A stretch of 64,000 nucleotides of DNA from Pseudarthrobacter sp. NamE2 (GCF_005796205.1 NZ_VAHN01000012.1:81090-145089); one strand, 5' to 3'. Shown: positions 35,604 to 44,701, counted from the first letter of the stretch. A program made the numbers and translations. The notes: generated by a model not told the origin, from the sequence alone.

Positions 35604-36032
35604 TCACAGCACCGTCGGCGTGCCCGGCGCCGGCGGAGGCGGGTCAGCGGGCTGCTCCGCGCGCCACGGGGCCCGCCACTCCGCCGCATCCCAGCCGTCC
35701 ATGATGTAAATCCGCTCGTGCGCCACCCGGTCGCCCCGGAACTCCACGATGCTGACCGTGTACATCCAGGGCGCGCCGTCGTAGCTGATCAGGTTCTCGA
35801 CAACCACCAGGTCTTCACGGTGGGTGATCCGCCGGGTGTGGAACTTGAGCTTCGCCGGGTACTGCCGCCGCCATTCGCGGAAGTTCTCCACACCCTCGAA
35901 CCGCTCGCCGGACTGGGGAAACTCCAGCACCGCGTCGTCGTGGTAGATCTCGTGGGCGATGTCCTCGTCCCTGCCGGAGTACTCCCAGTGGCGCCGCAAC
36001 GCCTGCAGCAAGTCTGTCTCGTTGAGCATCAC
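35604..36032 (-). CDS. NTF2/SnoaL-like protein
   Basis: The 142-residue product has the cone-shaped alpha+beta pattern of the nuclear transport factor 2 superfamily: LLQALRRHWEYSGRDEDIAHEIYHDDAVLEFPQSGERFEGVEN in outline, then the strands LKFHTRRITHR and TVSIVEFRGDRVAHERIYI. Members are small-molecule isomerases, hydrolases or binding proteins, and nothing here fixes the substrate. Its ATG directly follows the stop of the reductase-like gene upstream, so the two form an operon. Confidence 0.8.
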   Translation of the reverse strand: MMLNETDLLQALRRHWEYSGRDEDIAHEIYHDDAVLEFPQSGERFEGVENFREWRRQYPAKLKFHTRRITHREDLVVVENLISYDGAPWMYTVSIVEFRGDRVAHERIYIMDGWDAAEWRAPWRAEQPADPPPPAPGTPTVL

Positions 36033-36695
36033 TTACCTCCGGTCCGTGCGGCGGGTGAAGACCAGATGGACCACCCCTTGCGGCGAGGGGGTCGCCTCAA
36101 TGTCAAAGCGTTCCTCAAGTCCTTCGAGTCCGTCCCACAGCCTTTCACCCCGGCCCAGGATGATCGGCACGAGGACGATATGCATGTGGTCGATCAGGTC
36201 GGCCTCGAGGAACTGCCGCACCGTGCTGGCACCGCCGCCGATCCTGACGTCCAGGCCGGGGGCCAGGGCGCGGGCCTGTTCCAGCGCGGAGACAGGGTCG
36301 GCGTCAACGAAGTGGAAGGTTGTCCCGCCTTCCATTTCCAGGACCGGCCGGGGATGATGCGTCAGCACAACCACGGGGGTATGGAACACAGGGTTATCGC
36401 CCCACCAGCCCTTCCAGTCCTCGTTCTCCCACGGACCGCGTTGGGGGCCGAACTTGTTGCGGCCCATGATTTCGACGCCGACCCCGGGTCCCCACTGGCT
36501 GGCGAACGACTCGTCGACGCCGAAGGATCCTTCAGTTTCCCCGTGGAGGCCCATCGCACGGAAGGTCCGGGTCTCGAAGGCCCACTCCAGCAGCCGCGTG
36601 CCGGCGTGGCCGAACGGCGCCTCCAGTTGCTGGCCCTCGCCGGTGCCGAAGCCGTCGAGGGAGACCGAGAAATTGTGCACGCGGACAAGGGACAT
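36033..36695 (-). CDS. Dihydrofolate reductase-like/RibD C-terminal family protein
   Basis: This 220-residue protein begins VRVHNFSVSLDGFGTG, the RibD_C/DHFR-like opening. It has the cofactor-site strand VEIMGRNKFGP, a VVVLTHHPRP turn, and the Gly-rich VRIGGGASTVRQFLEADLIDHMHIVLVPIILGRGERL. Family members are NADPH-dependent reductases; genuine folate or riboflavin roles are unlikely because the neighbours are unrelated. It abuts the SnoaL-like gene. The substrate is unknown. Confidence 0.82.
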   Translation of the reverse strand: MSLVRVHNFSVSLDGFGTGEGQQLEAPFGHAGTRLLEWAFETRTFRAMGLHGETEGSFGVDESFASQWGPGVGVEIMGRNKFGPQRGPWENEDWKGWWGDNPVFHTPVVVLTHHPRPVLEMEGGTTFHFVDADPVSALEQARALAPGLDVRIGGGASTVRQFLEADLIDHMHIVLVPIILGRGERLWDGLEGLEERFDIEATPSPQGVVHLVFTRRTDRR

Positions 36696-36765
36696 GTCGG
36701 CTCTCCTGAAGTGTCGGTGGCAGCCACTCTAGGGCGGTCAATCCCCACTGCTCAAGACCGCGTCC

Positions 36766-36909
36766 CTAACCGAACAGCGCCGCCACCCGTGTCAGGGTCT
36801 GGAAGATGCCGTAAGCCAGCGGCACCCCCACCAGCGCCCAGGCAATGGCGAGCTTGCCGGCGGATGCCTTGGTGCGCGCCTGCGTGCCGTGCGTGTGTGC
36901 GGTGCTCAT
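36766..36909 (-). CDS. MFS transporter small subunit (47 residues)
   Basis: A tiny gene one base after the OFA transporter stop encodes MSTAHTHGTQARTKASAGKL followed by one transmembrane helix (LAIAWALVGVPLAYGIFQTL). Small single-helix proteins directly downstream of oxalate/formate-type MFS genes are a recognised arrangement in Actinobacteria. The coupling and composition support a genuine gene. It probably stabilises or modulates the transporter. Confidence 0.78.
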   Translation of the reverse strand: MSTAHTHGTQARTKASAGKLAIAWALVGVPLAYGIFQTLTRVAALFG

Positions 36910-36910
36910 C

Positions 36911-38305
36911 TCAGGCCTCCATGGCAGGTTCGTGGGCCCGGCCGCGGTCCGGCCGGGATTCGTGGAATCGTGCGTCCACCGGTTTGACCATCAGGTTGGC
37001 GAGGAACCCGACCACCAGCAGCGCCACCATCGTCAGCAGCGCCGGCTGGTAGGACGCCGCATCCAGCTGGCCGGGCTTGCCCTGGGCGTCGAGGAAGGCG
37101 TTCACGATCAGCGGCCCGGCCACCCCTGCGGCGGACCAGGCGGTCAGCAGCCGGCCGTGGATGGCGCCCACCTGGAAGGTCCCGAACAGGTCGCGCAGGT
37201 ACGCCGGGACGGTGGCGAAGCCGCCGCCGTAGAACGAGATGATGACGAACGCGAGCGCCACGTACAGGACGGTGGTGGCGGACCCGGCCAGCGCCAGCAC
37301 CGTGTACAGCACCGCACCGACGCCCAGGTACACCATGTAGATCCACTTGCGGCCGGTGACATCGGACGTGGCGGACCAGGCGAACCTGCCTGCCATGTTG
37401 CCGATGGACAGCAGCCCCACAAAACCCGCGGCGACGGCGGCACTCACCGCGGAGACGCCGTCGGACGCCCTGAAGAAGTCCTGGATCATCGGTGCGGCCT
37501 GCTCCAGGATGCCGATGCCGGCGGTGACGTTGCAGAACAGCGCGACCCAGACCAGCCAGAACTGCGGGGTCCGGACCGCGTTCTTCGCGGACACGTTCTC
37601 CGTGGTCACCAGCTTGGCGGCCTTGACCTTCGCGGGGTCGAACCCGGCGGGCCGCCACCCGTCGGCGGGGACCTTGATGGTGAACGCGCCGAAGAGCATG
37701 TAGGCGAGATAGACGACGGCGAGCGTCAGGAAGAGCCTGCCCACGGCATCGCCGCTGGCCACCCAGCCCTCCGCGCCGGAGTTGGGGTCGTACGCCTTGA
37801 GCAAGGCGGTGGAGACGGGGCTCGCGATCAGCGCGCCCCCGCCGAAGCCCATGATCGCCATGCCTGTGGCGAGCCCGGGCCGGTCCGGGAACCACTTGAT
37901 CAGGGTGGACACGGGCGAGATGTAGCCGATGCCCAGGCCGATGCCGCCCACCACGCCGTACCCGAGGTAGACGAGCCACAGCTGCTGCGTGAAAATGCCC
38001 ATCGACCCGACCAGGAAGCCGCCCGCCCAGAACACAGCTGAGCTGAACATCGCCTTGCGGGGTCCGTTCCGGTCCACCCAGGTGCCCATGACCGCCGCGG
38101 AGAGGCCCAGCATCACGATGGCGATGGAGAAGATCACGCCAATCTCGGTCAGGCTGGCCCCGAAGTGTTCCACCAGCGCGGTCTTGTAGACGCTGGTGGC
38201 GTAGGCCTGCCCGATGCAGAGGTGGACGGCGAGCGCGGCGGGCGGCACCAGCCAGCGGTTAAACCCCGGCGGGGCGATAGTTCGTTCACGGTCCAGCCAA
38301 CCCAT
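36911..38305 (-). CDS. OFA-family (oxalate/formate antiporter-like) MFS transporter
   Basis: The ATG at 38305 has ACGGAG upstream and gives 464 residues. Twelve helices are present with the OFA-family features: FNRWLVPPAALAVHLCIGQAYA in helix 1, GTWVDRNGPRKAM between helices 2 and 3, and GYGVVGGIGLGIGYISPVSTLIKWFPDRPGLATG across helices 4-5. Carboxylate exchange or uptake is the family role; oxalate itself is not assured because no oxalate enzymes are near. It is followed by the small-subunit gene. An alternative ATG at 38326 would add seven residues. Confidence 0.87.
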   Translation of the reverse strand: MGWLDRERTIAPPGFNRWLVPPAALAVHLCIGQAYATSVYKTALVEHFGASLTEIGVIFSIAIVMLGLSAAVMGTWVDRNGPRKAMFSSAVFWAGGFLVGSMGIFTQQLWLVYLGYGVVGGIGLGIGYISPVSTLIKWFPDRPGLATGMAIMGFGGGALIASPVSTALLKAYDPNSGAEGWVASGDAVGRLFLTLAVVYLAYMLFGAFTIKVPADGWRPAGFDPAKVKAAKLVTTENVSAKNAVRTPQFWLVWVALFCNVTAGIGILEQAAPMIQDFFRASDGVSAVSAAVAAGFVGLLSIGNMAGRFAWSATSDVTGRKWIYMVYLGVGAVLYTVLALAGSATTVLYVALAFVIISFYGGGFATVPAYLRDLFGTFQVGAIHGRLLTAWSAAGVAGPLIVNAFLDAQGKPGQLDAASYQPALLTMVALLVVGFLANLMVKPVDARFHESRPDRGRAHEPAMEA

Positions 38306-38345
38306 AAGTGCTCCGTTGCTCCTCAAGAGGTGTCCCCCACGGTTG

Positions 38346-38370
38346 CAGCCCGCGCGCTCCGCGCGGGCTG
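38346..38370. repeat. Perfect 11-bp hairpin between divergent transporter genes
   Basis: CAGCCCGCGCG and CGCGCGGGCTG pair perfectly around CTC and are followed on the plus strand by TTTC. The hairpin sits 41 bases upstream of the OFA transporter start and well upstream of the BASS gene. It is therefore not at a gene end. It could be a leader attenuator, a stray terminator left by rearrangement, or a protein-binding palindrome. Confidence 0.6.
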
Positions 38371-38543
38371 TTTCGCCGCCAACCCTCCCCGGGAGCTACG
38401 GCCTCCGGCCATCATGGTGCAGATCACTTACCGGCGGGTAACCCCCGCGCCGAGCGGTAGGAAAAGAACGTTGAACGGTCCGGCGCCGGAACGGCCTCTT
38501 CATCTTTCCCGGGCCCAGCCCGCACTGTGATAGGCCGGTAGTC

Positions 38544-39548
38544 ATGTCTTCTTTATCCGGAACCCCCACCACGGCCTCAGCCGGTGAGGAACGCAGCGCC
38601 CGCATCGCCGTCACGCTCTTTCCCCTGCTCATCCTGGCCGGCGGCGCCGTAGCGCTCGCCGCACCCGCAGCCTTCACCGGCTTGACCTCATGGATCAACC
38701 CGCTCCTGGGCATCATCATGTTCGGCATGGGCCTGACGCTCACGCCCCCTGACTTCGCCGTCATCGCCAAGCGGCCCATCCCCGTGGTGATCGGGGTGGT
38801 GGCGCAGTACGCCATCATGCCGTTCCTCGGCTGGCTGATCTCGGTGGCACTCGGGCTGCCGCCTGCGCTGGCCGCGGGCGTCATCCTGGTGGGCTGCTGC
38901 CCCGGCGGCACCGCATCCAACGTGGTCTCCTACCTGGCCAAGGGGGACGTGGCCCTGTCCGTGGCCATGACCACCGTCTCGACACTCCTCGCTCCCCTGC
39001 TGACCCCGGTGCTGGCGCTGTGGCTGGCCGGCCAATACATGCCGGTGGACGCCGGCTCCATGGCCTGGTCCATCGTCCAGATCGTGCTGTTCCCCGTGCT
39101 GCTGGGCCTTGTGGTCCGGGTCTTCCTGCCGCGACTGGTCAACAAGGCACTGCCCGCCCTGCCATGGATCTCCGTCACCGCCATCACCTTCGTGGTGGTG
39201 GCCGTGGTTTCCGTAAGCGCCAACGCGATCTTCTCCGCCGGGCTCCTGGTCCTCGCCGCGGTGATCCTGCATAACGGCCTGGGCTATGCCCTCGGCTACA
39301 CGGCGGCCCGGCTGTTCCGGCTGCCGATTCCTGCCCGGCGCACCACCGCCGTGGAGGTGGGCATGCAGAACTCGGGCCTTGCTGCTGGCCTGGCCCGCAC
39401 ATACCTGACGCCCGAATCAGCCTTGCCCGGCGCCATCTTCTCCGTCTGGCACAACGTCTCCGGCGCACTTCTCGCCGCCTACTGGCGCCGACGCAGCACT
39501 CCTGCCGTTCGCGACGGCGAGCAGGTTCCGGCGGCAGTTACGGAGTAA
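38544..39548 (+). CDS. Bile acid:sodium symporter (BASS) family transporter
   Basis: The 334-residue protein has nine or ten helices and the BASS signatures. These are INPLLGIIMFGMGLTLTPPDF, PFLGWLISVALGLPPALAAGVILVGCCPGGTASNVVSYLAKGDVALSV in outline, and the second crossover VEVGMQNSGLAAGLA. Bacterial members close to this (PanS/KptT-like) carry small organic anions such as ketopantoate rather than bile acids. It diverges from the OFA transporter and ends at a very strong bidirectional hairpin. Confidence 0.87.
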   Translation: MSSLSGTPTTASAGEERSARIAVTLFPLLILAGGAVALAAPAAFTGLTSWINPLLGIIMFGMGLTLTPPDFAVIAKRPIPVVIGVVAQYAIMPFLGWLISVALGLPPALAAGVILVGCCPGGTASNVVSYLAKGDVALSVAMTTVSTLLAPLLTPVLALWLAGQYMPVDAGSMAWSIVQIVLFPVLLGLVVRVFLPRLVNKALPALPWISVTAITFVVVAVVSVSANAIFSAGLLVLAAVILHNGLGYALGYTAARLFRLPIPARRTTAVEVGMQNSGLAAGLARTYLTPESALPGAIFSVWHNVSGALLAAYWRRRSTPAVRDGEQVPAAVTE

Positions 39549-39566
39549 CCGGCCCAGACCATACGG

Positions 39567-39610
39567 AACGGACGACGGCGGCACTTCCGCGAGTGCCGCC
39601 GTCGTCCGTT
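39567..39610. terminator. Perfect 19-bp bidirectional terminator
   Basis: AACGGACGACGGCGGCACT pairs perfectly with AGTGCCGCCGTCGTCCGTT around TCCGCG, followed by TTT. It lies between the convergent BASS gene and the truncated MHS gene. Its core (GACGGCGGCAC/GTGCCGCCGTC) is the same as that of the hairpin at 46752-46789. Confidence 0.9.
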
Positions 39611-39615
39611 TTTGC

Positions 39616-40362
39616 TCACATCACCGTCGGCTTCCCGGGCCCGCCCTTGTGAGACGCCCGCGCGATTTCGAAGTTTTCCTCGAACGGCAGCGTCTCCACG
39701 TCCAGCAGCGGATTGTTGTCCTGCGTCTCCACCAGCTTCCGCGCCGCTTCTTGAGACACCACGTTCGGCATGGACCCCGGCAGGTGCCGCCGGACCGATT
39801 CGGGCAGGAAGTAGATGGCCACGGCGGCAACCGCGGCCACGGCCATGAGGTAGTAGGCGATGGCCATGTCGTCGCCGGTCAGCCCGATGAGGGCCGCGAT
39901 GATGAACGGGGCCGTCCCGCCGAAAATCGCCACCGCCAAGTTGTAGGCGATGCCCATCGCGGAAAACCGGTGCTCCGTGGGGAACAGCGCCGGCAGCGCG
40001 GATGCGAGGTTCGGCACCGAGAACGCCACCGGGAAAGCTATCAGGGCCAGGCCCAGCAGCGTGGCCGGGACGCTGCCCGCCGCAATGGCCAGGAACGCCG
40101 GAACCGCCAAGGCGACCGTGCTGGCGGCCCCGATCCAGAGCACCGGACGCCGGCCGATCCGGTCTGAGAGCAGCCCCGTGAACGGGATGCACAGCGCCAT
40201 GCCCACCAGCACCGGGATGGTCAGCAGCGTCCCCTCCACCTCGCTGTACCCCTTGTTGGTGGTCAGGTAGGTGGGCATGTAGGAGGTGAGGGCGTAGGCC
40301 ACGGTGTTCGCGGCCGCTGCCAGGATCATGGCCAGCAGGATCGGCCGCCAGGGGCGCAACAA
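39616..40362 (-). pseudogene. MHS-family MFS transporter lacking its N-terminal half
   Basis: The 248 codons match only the second half of a ProP-like metabolite:H+ symporter. The junction region LLRPWRPILLAMILAAAANT is followed by YALTSYMPTYLTTNKGYSE, LSDRIGRRPVLWIG and the cytoplasmic end FEENFEIARASHKGG. A full member has about 440-500 residues and begins with six helices that are missing here. Upstream of 40362 the frame enters GC-rich non-homologous sequence in front of the DUF222-HNH gene, so the 5' half has been lost. A TTG could start translation, but a half transporter is unlikely to work. Confidence 0.82.
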
Positions 40363-40500
40363 CGGTTGCGTTTTTGCGGAAAAGTACGACGGCGGCGCGG
40401 GCCTCGGGAGCGCGCCTTGCGTTCTGCCGAGTCTGCTGCTTTGGCCCTGCCGTCAGTGGAAGCCGACCGAAATGTCGTACCCCCGTTAGAGGATGTTCCC

Positions 40501-42135
40501 ATGGAAATCAGCGCAGGAACCCGGACAGGCATGGAGGCAATTTATGCCACCGTTGCTGCTCTCACCGCGCTTGATGCCGAGGACGCCGCCCTCGCTTCCG
40601 TCGGCGCTTCGGCTGTGGCCGGGGACGGCGTGGATGTGCTCCAGCGGGCGTATGAGATCCGGCTGGAACGGATGGGACTGGAGAAGAAGCTGGAGGCCCA
40701 GGCCGCGGCCCGGAAAGCCCGGTCCGTCGTCGAAGCCTCGGACCTGCAGCAGGCCATGATCCCGCCGGACGCACCGCTGCATGACCGGACCTACACTGAG
40801 ATTTCCACAGTGGAGGAGATCGCCGGGATTCTGACCATCAGTTCCGGGGCCGCGTCCGGGTTCATCACCCAGTCCCGTCAGATGTGTGCGTTGCCGCCGG
40901 TGTTGGACGCCCTGTCCATGGGGAGCCTCTCCTGGCAGCAGGCCCGGATCTTCGCCGACGAGACCGAGGCGTTGGACCATCCCGCCGCAGCCGCCCTGGT
41001 GGAGCACTTCCTCGACCCCGACGCCCCTAACCCGGCCAGGGGTTGCCCCGCTACCGGGCTGGTGCCGGCCCGGTTGCGGGCAAGGCTACGGGGCTGGCGG
41101 GAACGCCACCATCCCGAATCGATCGAGAAACGCCACCACAAAAGCGCCGCGGACCGGCGGGTGGAGTTCACCCCGGACCGGGACGGGATGGCATGGATCT
41201 CCGCCTACCTGCCCGCCGACCAGGCACTGGCAATCTCGAATGACCTCACCGCCACTGCCCGTGGTCTCCAAGGAGAAAACGAAACCCGCACCCTTACCCA
41301 ACTCAAAACCGACGACTTCGCCAGACGCCTCCTCACCAACCGCGGCGCCACTGCCATAGACCGCAGCACCGGCCTCGTCCCAGGCGAGGCACCGGAGAAG
41401 ATAATCGGCTTGGCCACACTCGTCGGTTCGGACGAAACCGCGACAGTCGCCAGCACCTGCAGCGACGCGGGAACCCAGGTGGACCACGGATTGAGCACGG
41501 ACGGCACGGATCCGGGCACCAATCCAGCCACAGGCAAGGTCCCCACGCCCCGCGCCGACGTGCTCGTCACCGTCCCGTTCTTCGCACTGCTCGGTCTCAC
41601 CGATGAACCCGCAGAGCTCGACGGGTACGGCCCTATCCCGGCCTCCATGGCCCGCAAACTCCTTGCCGACGGCGCCGAATCCTTCCGCAGGGTCCTGCTC
41701 GACCCCAGCGACGGAACACCCCTCGAGATCGGCCGCACCAGCTACCGCCTCACCAAAGCAATGAAAAAGGCGCTACAGCTGCGGGACGGAAAGTGCACCT
41801 TTTCCGGCTGCAACAACAACTCCCTCGACAACGAAGCCGACCACCTCACAGCCTGGCAACACGGTGGAACCACCGGAATCAGCAACTTGGCACAACTCTG
41901 CCCAAAACATCACCGCCTGAAACACAACAGCGGCTGGGAACCCACCGCGGCAACCAAACACGAACCACCCGGCTGGACCTCACCCACCGGCCGTCACTAC
42001 CAAGCCGAACAACCGGACCGCGAACCACCGCAATGGCCGCCGGGCATCCTATCGACGGAAGCGAGTCCGCCGGAAATCTACTCATCGGCACATAGTCCGC
42101 TGGAAAATGTGCTTCTCCAGCTCCTCCCGGGATGA
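40501..42135 (+). CDS. DUF222-HNH endonuclease
   Basis: The ATG at 40501 (site TAGAGG) gives 544 residues. The DUF222 region occupies the first 300 or so (RAYEIRLERMGLEKKLEAQ, FITQSRQMCALPPVLDALSMG and the RVEFTPDRDGMAWISAYLP segment). The C-terminal HNH nuclease reads LQLRDGKCTFSGCNNNSLDNEADHLTAWQHGG in outline and NLAQLCPKHHRLKH, so the metal and zinc positions are intact. These genes occur in many copies in Arthrobacter and behave like selfish or mobile genes; their role is unknown. It directly adjoins the broken MHS transporter. Confidence 0.87.
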   Translation: MEISAGTRTGMEAIYATVAALTALDAEDAALASVGASAVAGDGVDVLQRAYEIRLERMGLEKKLEAQAAARKARSVVEASDLQQAMIPPDAPLHDRTYTEISTVEEIAGILTISSGAASGFITQSRQMCALPPVLDALSMGSLSWQQARIFADETEALDHPAAAALVEHFLDPDAPNPARGCPATGLVPARLRARLRGWRERHHPESIEKRHHKSAADRRVEFTPDRDGMAWISAYLPADQALAISNDLTATARGLQGENETRTLTQLKTDDFARRLLTNRGATAIDRSTGLVPGEAPEKIIGLATLVGSDETATVASTCSDAGTQVDHGLSTDGTDPGTNPATGKVPTPRADVLVTVPFFALLGLTDEPAELDGYGPIPASMARKLLADGAESFRRVLLDPSDGTPLEIGRTSYRLTKAMKKALQLRDGKCTFSGCNNNSLDNEADHLTAWQHGGTTGISNLAQLCPKHHRLKHNSGWEPTAATKHEPPGWTSPTGRHYQAEQPDREPPQWPPGILSTEASPPEIYSSAHSPLENVLLQLLPG

Positions 42136-42256
42136 CTTCGCCAGCGTAGATCCGGCCGGCTCCCCCTGGGACGCCGCCCCCTTATAGAGACCGCTTGTCT
42201 TCCGCCCGGGCTGGCCCTACCGTGTAGGAACTTGGCGGCTAAGTGCAGGTGCGGTC

Positions 42257-43882
42257 ATGCGAAGAGTGTCCTGGTCATCGCGCTGTTTTTTCGCGTGCCT
42301 GCTGGCTGTGGTTCTCTCTGGTGCGTCCGTCCCGGTGCCTCGCGCCGCCGTCGTTACTCGCGCCGAGGCCGCCTCTGTTCCGGACAGTGCCCTCGACGCG
42401 GTGAACTCGTTTTTGCGTGAACGGATGGCGGAGATGCGGCTGCCCGGTGCCGCCGTCGTTGTGGTCCAGGACGGGGAGCTGGTGCACTCCGCGGCGTTCG
42501 GCCGGGCGGATGATTCGGGGCGGCCGATGACCGCGGACACCCCGGTGCTGCTGGCGTCGACCACCAAGTCCCTCACTGCCATCGCTGTGCTGCAGCAGGT
42601 GGAGGCCGGGCACCTGCGCCTGGACGAGCCGGTGCGGACGTACCTGCCGTGGTTCTCTCTGCAGGACAGCCGCTCGTCCCAGATCACCGTGCGGCACCTG
42701 CTCAACCAGTCCAGCGGTATGGCGTCCAAGGACACCGCATTCGAGGGCTCATTTGCGCAGGACCCGGAAGCACTGGAGGAAGGAGTCCGGGCCTTGTCCG
42801 GGTCGCCGCTGGCCGGGACGCCGGGTGAAGCCTTTGGGTATGCCAACGCCAACTTCAACATCCTGGGGCTGCTGGTGCAGACGGTCAGCGGACAGCCCTT
42901 CGGGGACTACATGCGGCAGCACGTCTTCGGGCCGCTGGGCATGAACCACAGTCATCCGACGCGAGCCGCCGCCCGCGCCGACGGCGCCGCTTACGGCTAC
43001 TCGCGGTGGTTCGGTTCCTTCTGGCAGCAAACGGAGGTTCCGGCGCCCACCACCGGGATGCCCTCGAGCACCATGTACGCCTCAGCGCACGACCTAAGCC
43101 AGGAGCTGCTGATGCTGCTGGACGAGGGTTCATTTGACGGCCGCCGGCTTCTTCAGCCGGACAGCGTGCGGGCCATGCTGACGCCCGCCGTCCGGATCGA
43201 CGAGTCGAAGATGTACGCGATGGGCTGGTTCACCCGGCCGCTCGTGGAGTCCGTGCCAGCCAACTTCGGCGGTTCCGAAACTGGCCTGCCGCTGCTCGCC
43301 GAGCATCAGGGTGAATGGGGCAACTCGCACACCTACCTGGCGATGGTCCCGTCCTCCCGCCTGGGCGTCGCCCTGGTGATCAACGCCAACGACACATCCT
43401 CGCCGTCCCGCCTGAAGTCCATTGACACCAATATCCTGCGGATCCTCCACGGCCAGGAACCCGTCCCGGCTGTGGTGCACGAGGACTGGCTGCAGCGCTA
43501 TAGCTGGGCTGTAGCGCTGGCGCTCCTGCTCGCGGAGCTGCTCAGCCTGTGGCTGGCGCTCCGGATGCTGTTTCCGCGTCAAGCCGACAAACCCCGCGCA
43601 ATCCGCCTGTGGTCCGTGGGCCTGGGAGCGCTGGCCCTCGACGCCCTCGCGCTGTGGCTCTGCTTCAGCTACGCCCCCACCAAGTTCGACACCGGGCTGG
43701 CAGTCATCATCCGCCAGTTCCCCGACGTCGGCGTGATGCTGGCGCCGGTCCTCGGCCTGGCACTCCTTTGGTCACTTCCCCGGACCTTCTGGCTGCTCGT
43801 TCCGAACCGGAGCCGCTTTTCCACCGGTGCTGGGAGCAAGAACGTTAGTCAGATGTCTGCTGGGCCACCTTCGCGCCACTGA
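42257..43882 (+). CDS. Serine hydrolase (beta-lactamase class C/AmpC-like) with membrane tail
   Basis: The 541-residue protein starts with a signal peptide (FFACLLAVVLSGASVPVPRA). A beta-lactamase-fold domain follows with the nucleophile motif STTK (in VLLASTTKSLTAIAVLQ) and the YAN triad element (FGYANANFNILG). The third box is HSY-like in GNSHTYLAMVPS. About residue 415 onward it has three transmembrane helices (SWAVALALLLAELLSLWLAL and following). Such proteins are D-amino-acid peptidases or esterases of the wall. It overlaps the convergent Pro-rich gene by 38 bases. Confidence 0.85.
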   Translation: MRRVSWSSRCFFACLLAVVLSGASVPVPRAAVVTRAEAASVPDSALDAVNSFLRERMAEMRLPGAAVVVVQDGELVHSAAFGRADDSGRPMTADTPVLLASTTKSLTAIAVLQQVEAGHLRLDEPVRTYLPWFSLQDSRSSQITVRHLLNQSSGMASKDTAFEGSFAQDPEALEEGVRALSGSPLAGTPGEAFGYANANFNILGLLVQTVSGQPFGDYMRQHVFGPLGMNHSHPTRAAARADGAAYGYSRWFGSFWQQTEVPAPTTGMPSSTMYASAHDLSQELLMLLDEGSFDGRRLLQPDSVRAMLTPAVRIDESKMYAMGWFTRPLVESVPANFGGSETGLPLLAEHQGEWGNSHTYLAMVPSSRLGVALVINANDTSSPSRLKSIDTNILRILHGQEPVPAVVHEDWLQRYSWAVALALLLAELLSLWLALRMLFPRQADKPRAIRLWSVGLGALALDALALWLCFSYAPTKFDTGLAVIIRQFPDVGVMLAPVLGLALLWSLPRTFWLLVPNRSRFSTGAGSKNVSQMSAGPPSRH

Positions 43883-44552
43883 ACTTCCTGCGCTGCCGCA
43901 CCACAAACAAGACTGCCGCGCAGGCGATAAGCATTACCGTCCCGACGGACACGAGCGGCAGTGCGAGTGAGCTTCCGGTGCTGGAGGCTTGCCGGCTGGT
44001 CGCACTGGCTTCGAGAGTGACCGGCGCGGACGGTGATGCCGTGGCTGTCGAAGTCGCCGAGGCGGAAGCCTCCGCCGTTGGCGTCGCAGGAGGCGCCTCC
44101 TCGATAGGCGCCACATCTGTAGGAACGGCGGACACCTCCGGCGCCTGTTCAACCTGAACGTCGGCAGCGGCCACGGGTGCCTCGACCGCAGGGGCATAGT
44201 ATCCGTTGGACTGCGGCGGGGTATAAGCCGGAACGGGCACCGGATGGACCGGGGAATTATTGGCTGGTGCCGGGGCAGGCTGCACCGGGGCCGGCGCGAC
44301 CGGAACTGGCTGAGCCGGGACAGGCTGAACCCACGGTTGCTCAACGGAAGGGGCGGGCGGCGCCGGACTGTACGTGGGCTCCTCGACTGGAGCGGGAGGC
44401 GGCTCAACCGGGAGTTTGCCATCGTTCGGGTCGTAGCAATACCGGATCCCATCGGACATCCAACAGACGTATTCGGCATGGGCCGGAGCTGCAGCCAGCA
44501 GAATCGCCGCCGCCGAGAGCGTGATAGCGACGGCGGTGCGGCGCAGCGACAT
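43845..44552 (-). CDS. Secreted Pro/Ala-rich, membrane-anchored protein
   Basis: The ATG at 44552 gives 235 residues with a signal peptide (RRTAVAITLSAAAILLAAAP, cleaved near AHA). A short Cys-containing head CWMSDGIRYCYD, a long Pro-Ala-Val-rich low-complexity stalk, a transmembrane helix (VSVGTVMLIACAAVLFVV) and a basic tail follow. It looks like a surface stalk protein with no enzymatic domain. The upstream extension of the frame to 44687 is not signal-like. Its last 38 bases overlap the convergent hydrolase gene. Confidence 0.78.
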   Translation of the reverse strand: MSLRRTAVAITLSAAAILLAAAPAHAEYVCWMSDGIRYCYDPNDGKLPVEPPPAPVEEPTYSPAPPAPSVEQPWVQPVPAQPVPVAPAPVQPAPAPANNSPVHPVPVPAYTPPQSNGYYAPAVEAPVAAADVQVEQAPEVSAVPTDVAPIEEAPPATPTAEASASATSTATASPSAPVTLEASATSRQASSTGSSLALPLVSVGTVMLIACAAVLFVVRQRRKFSGAKVAQQTSD

Positions 44553-44701
44553 GATTGTCACGATAGTTTCCCCCAAAACTTCGGCCGACTCGCGGCCATG
44601 TTTGTCCATCCTATCCGCACTGTCGCAAGGTTGCCGCACACGAACGTCCCGCGGGCGGCAACCAACCCGGGCGCCGCCGTCGTACATCCTGGATGCAGGA
44701 A

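Noticed and set aside
35718..37052. A 444-codon open frame over the SnoaL-like and RibD-like genes
   Set aside because: It is antisense to two genes with recognisable folds and has no signature of its own.
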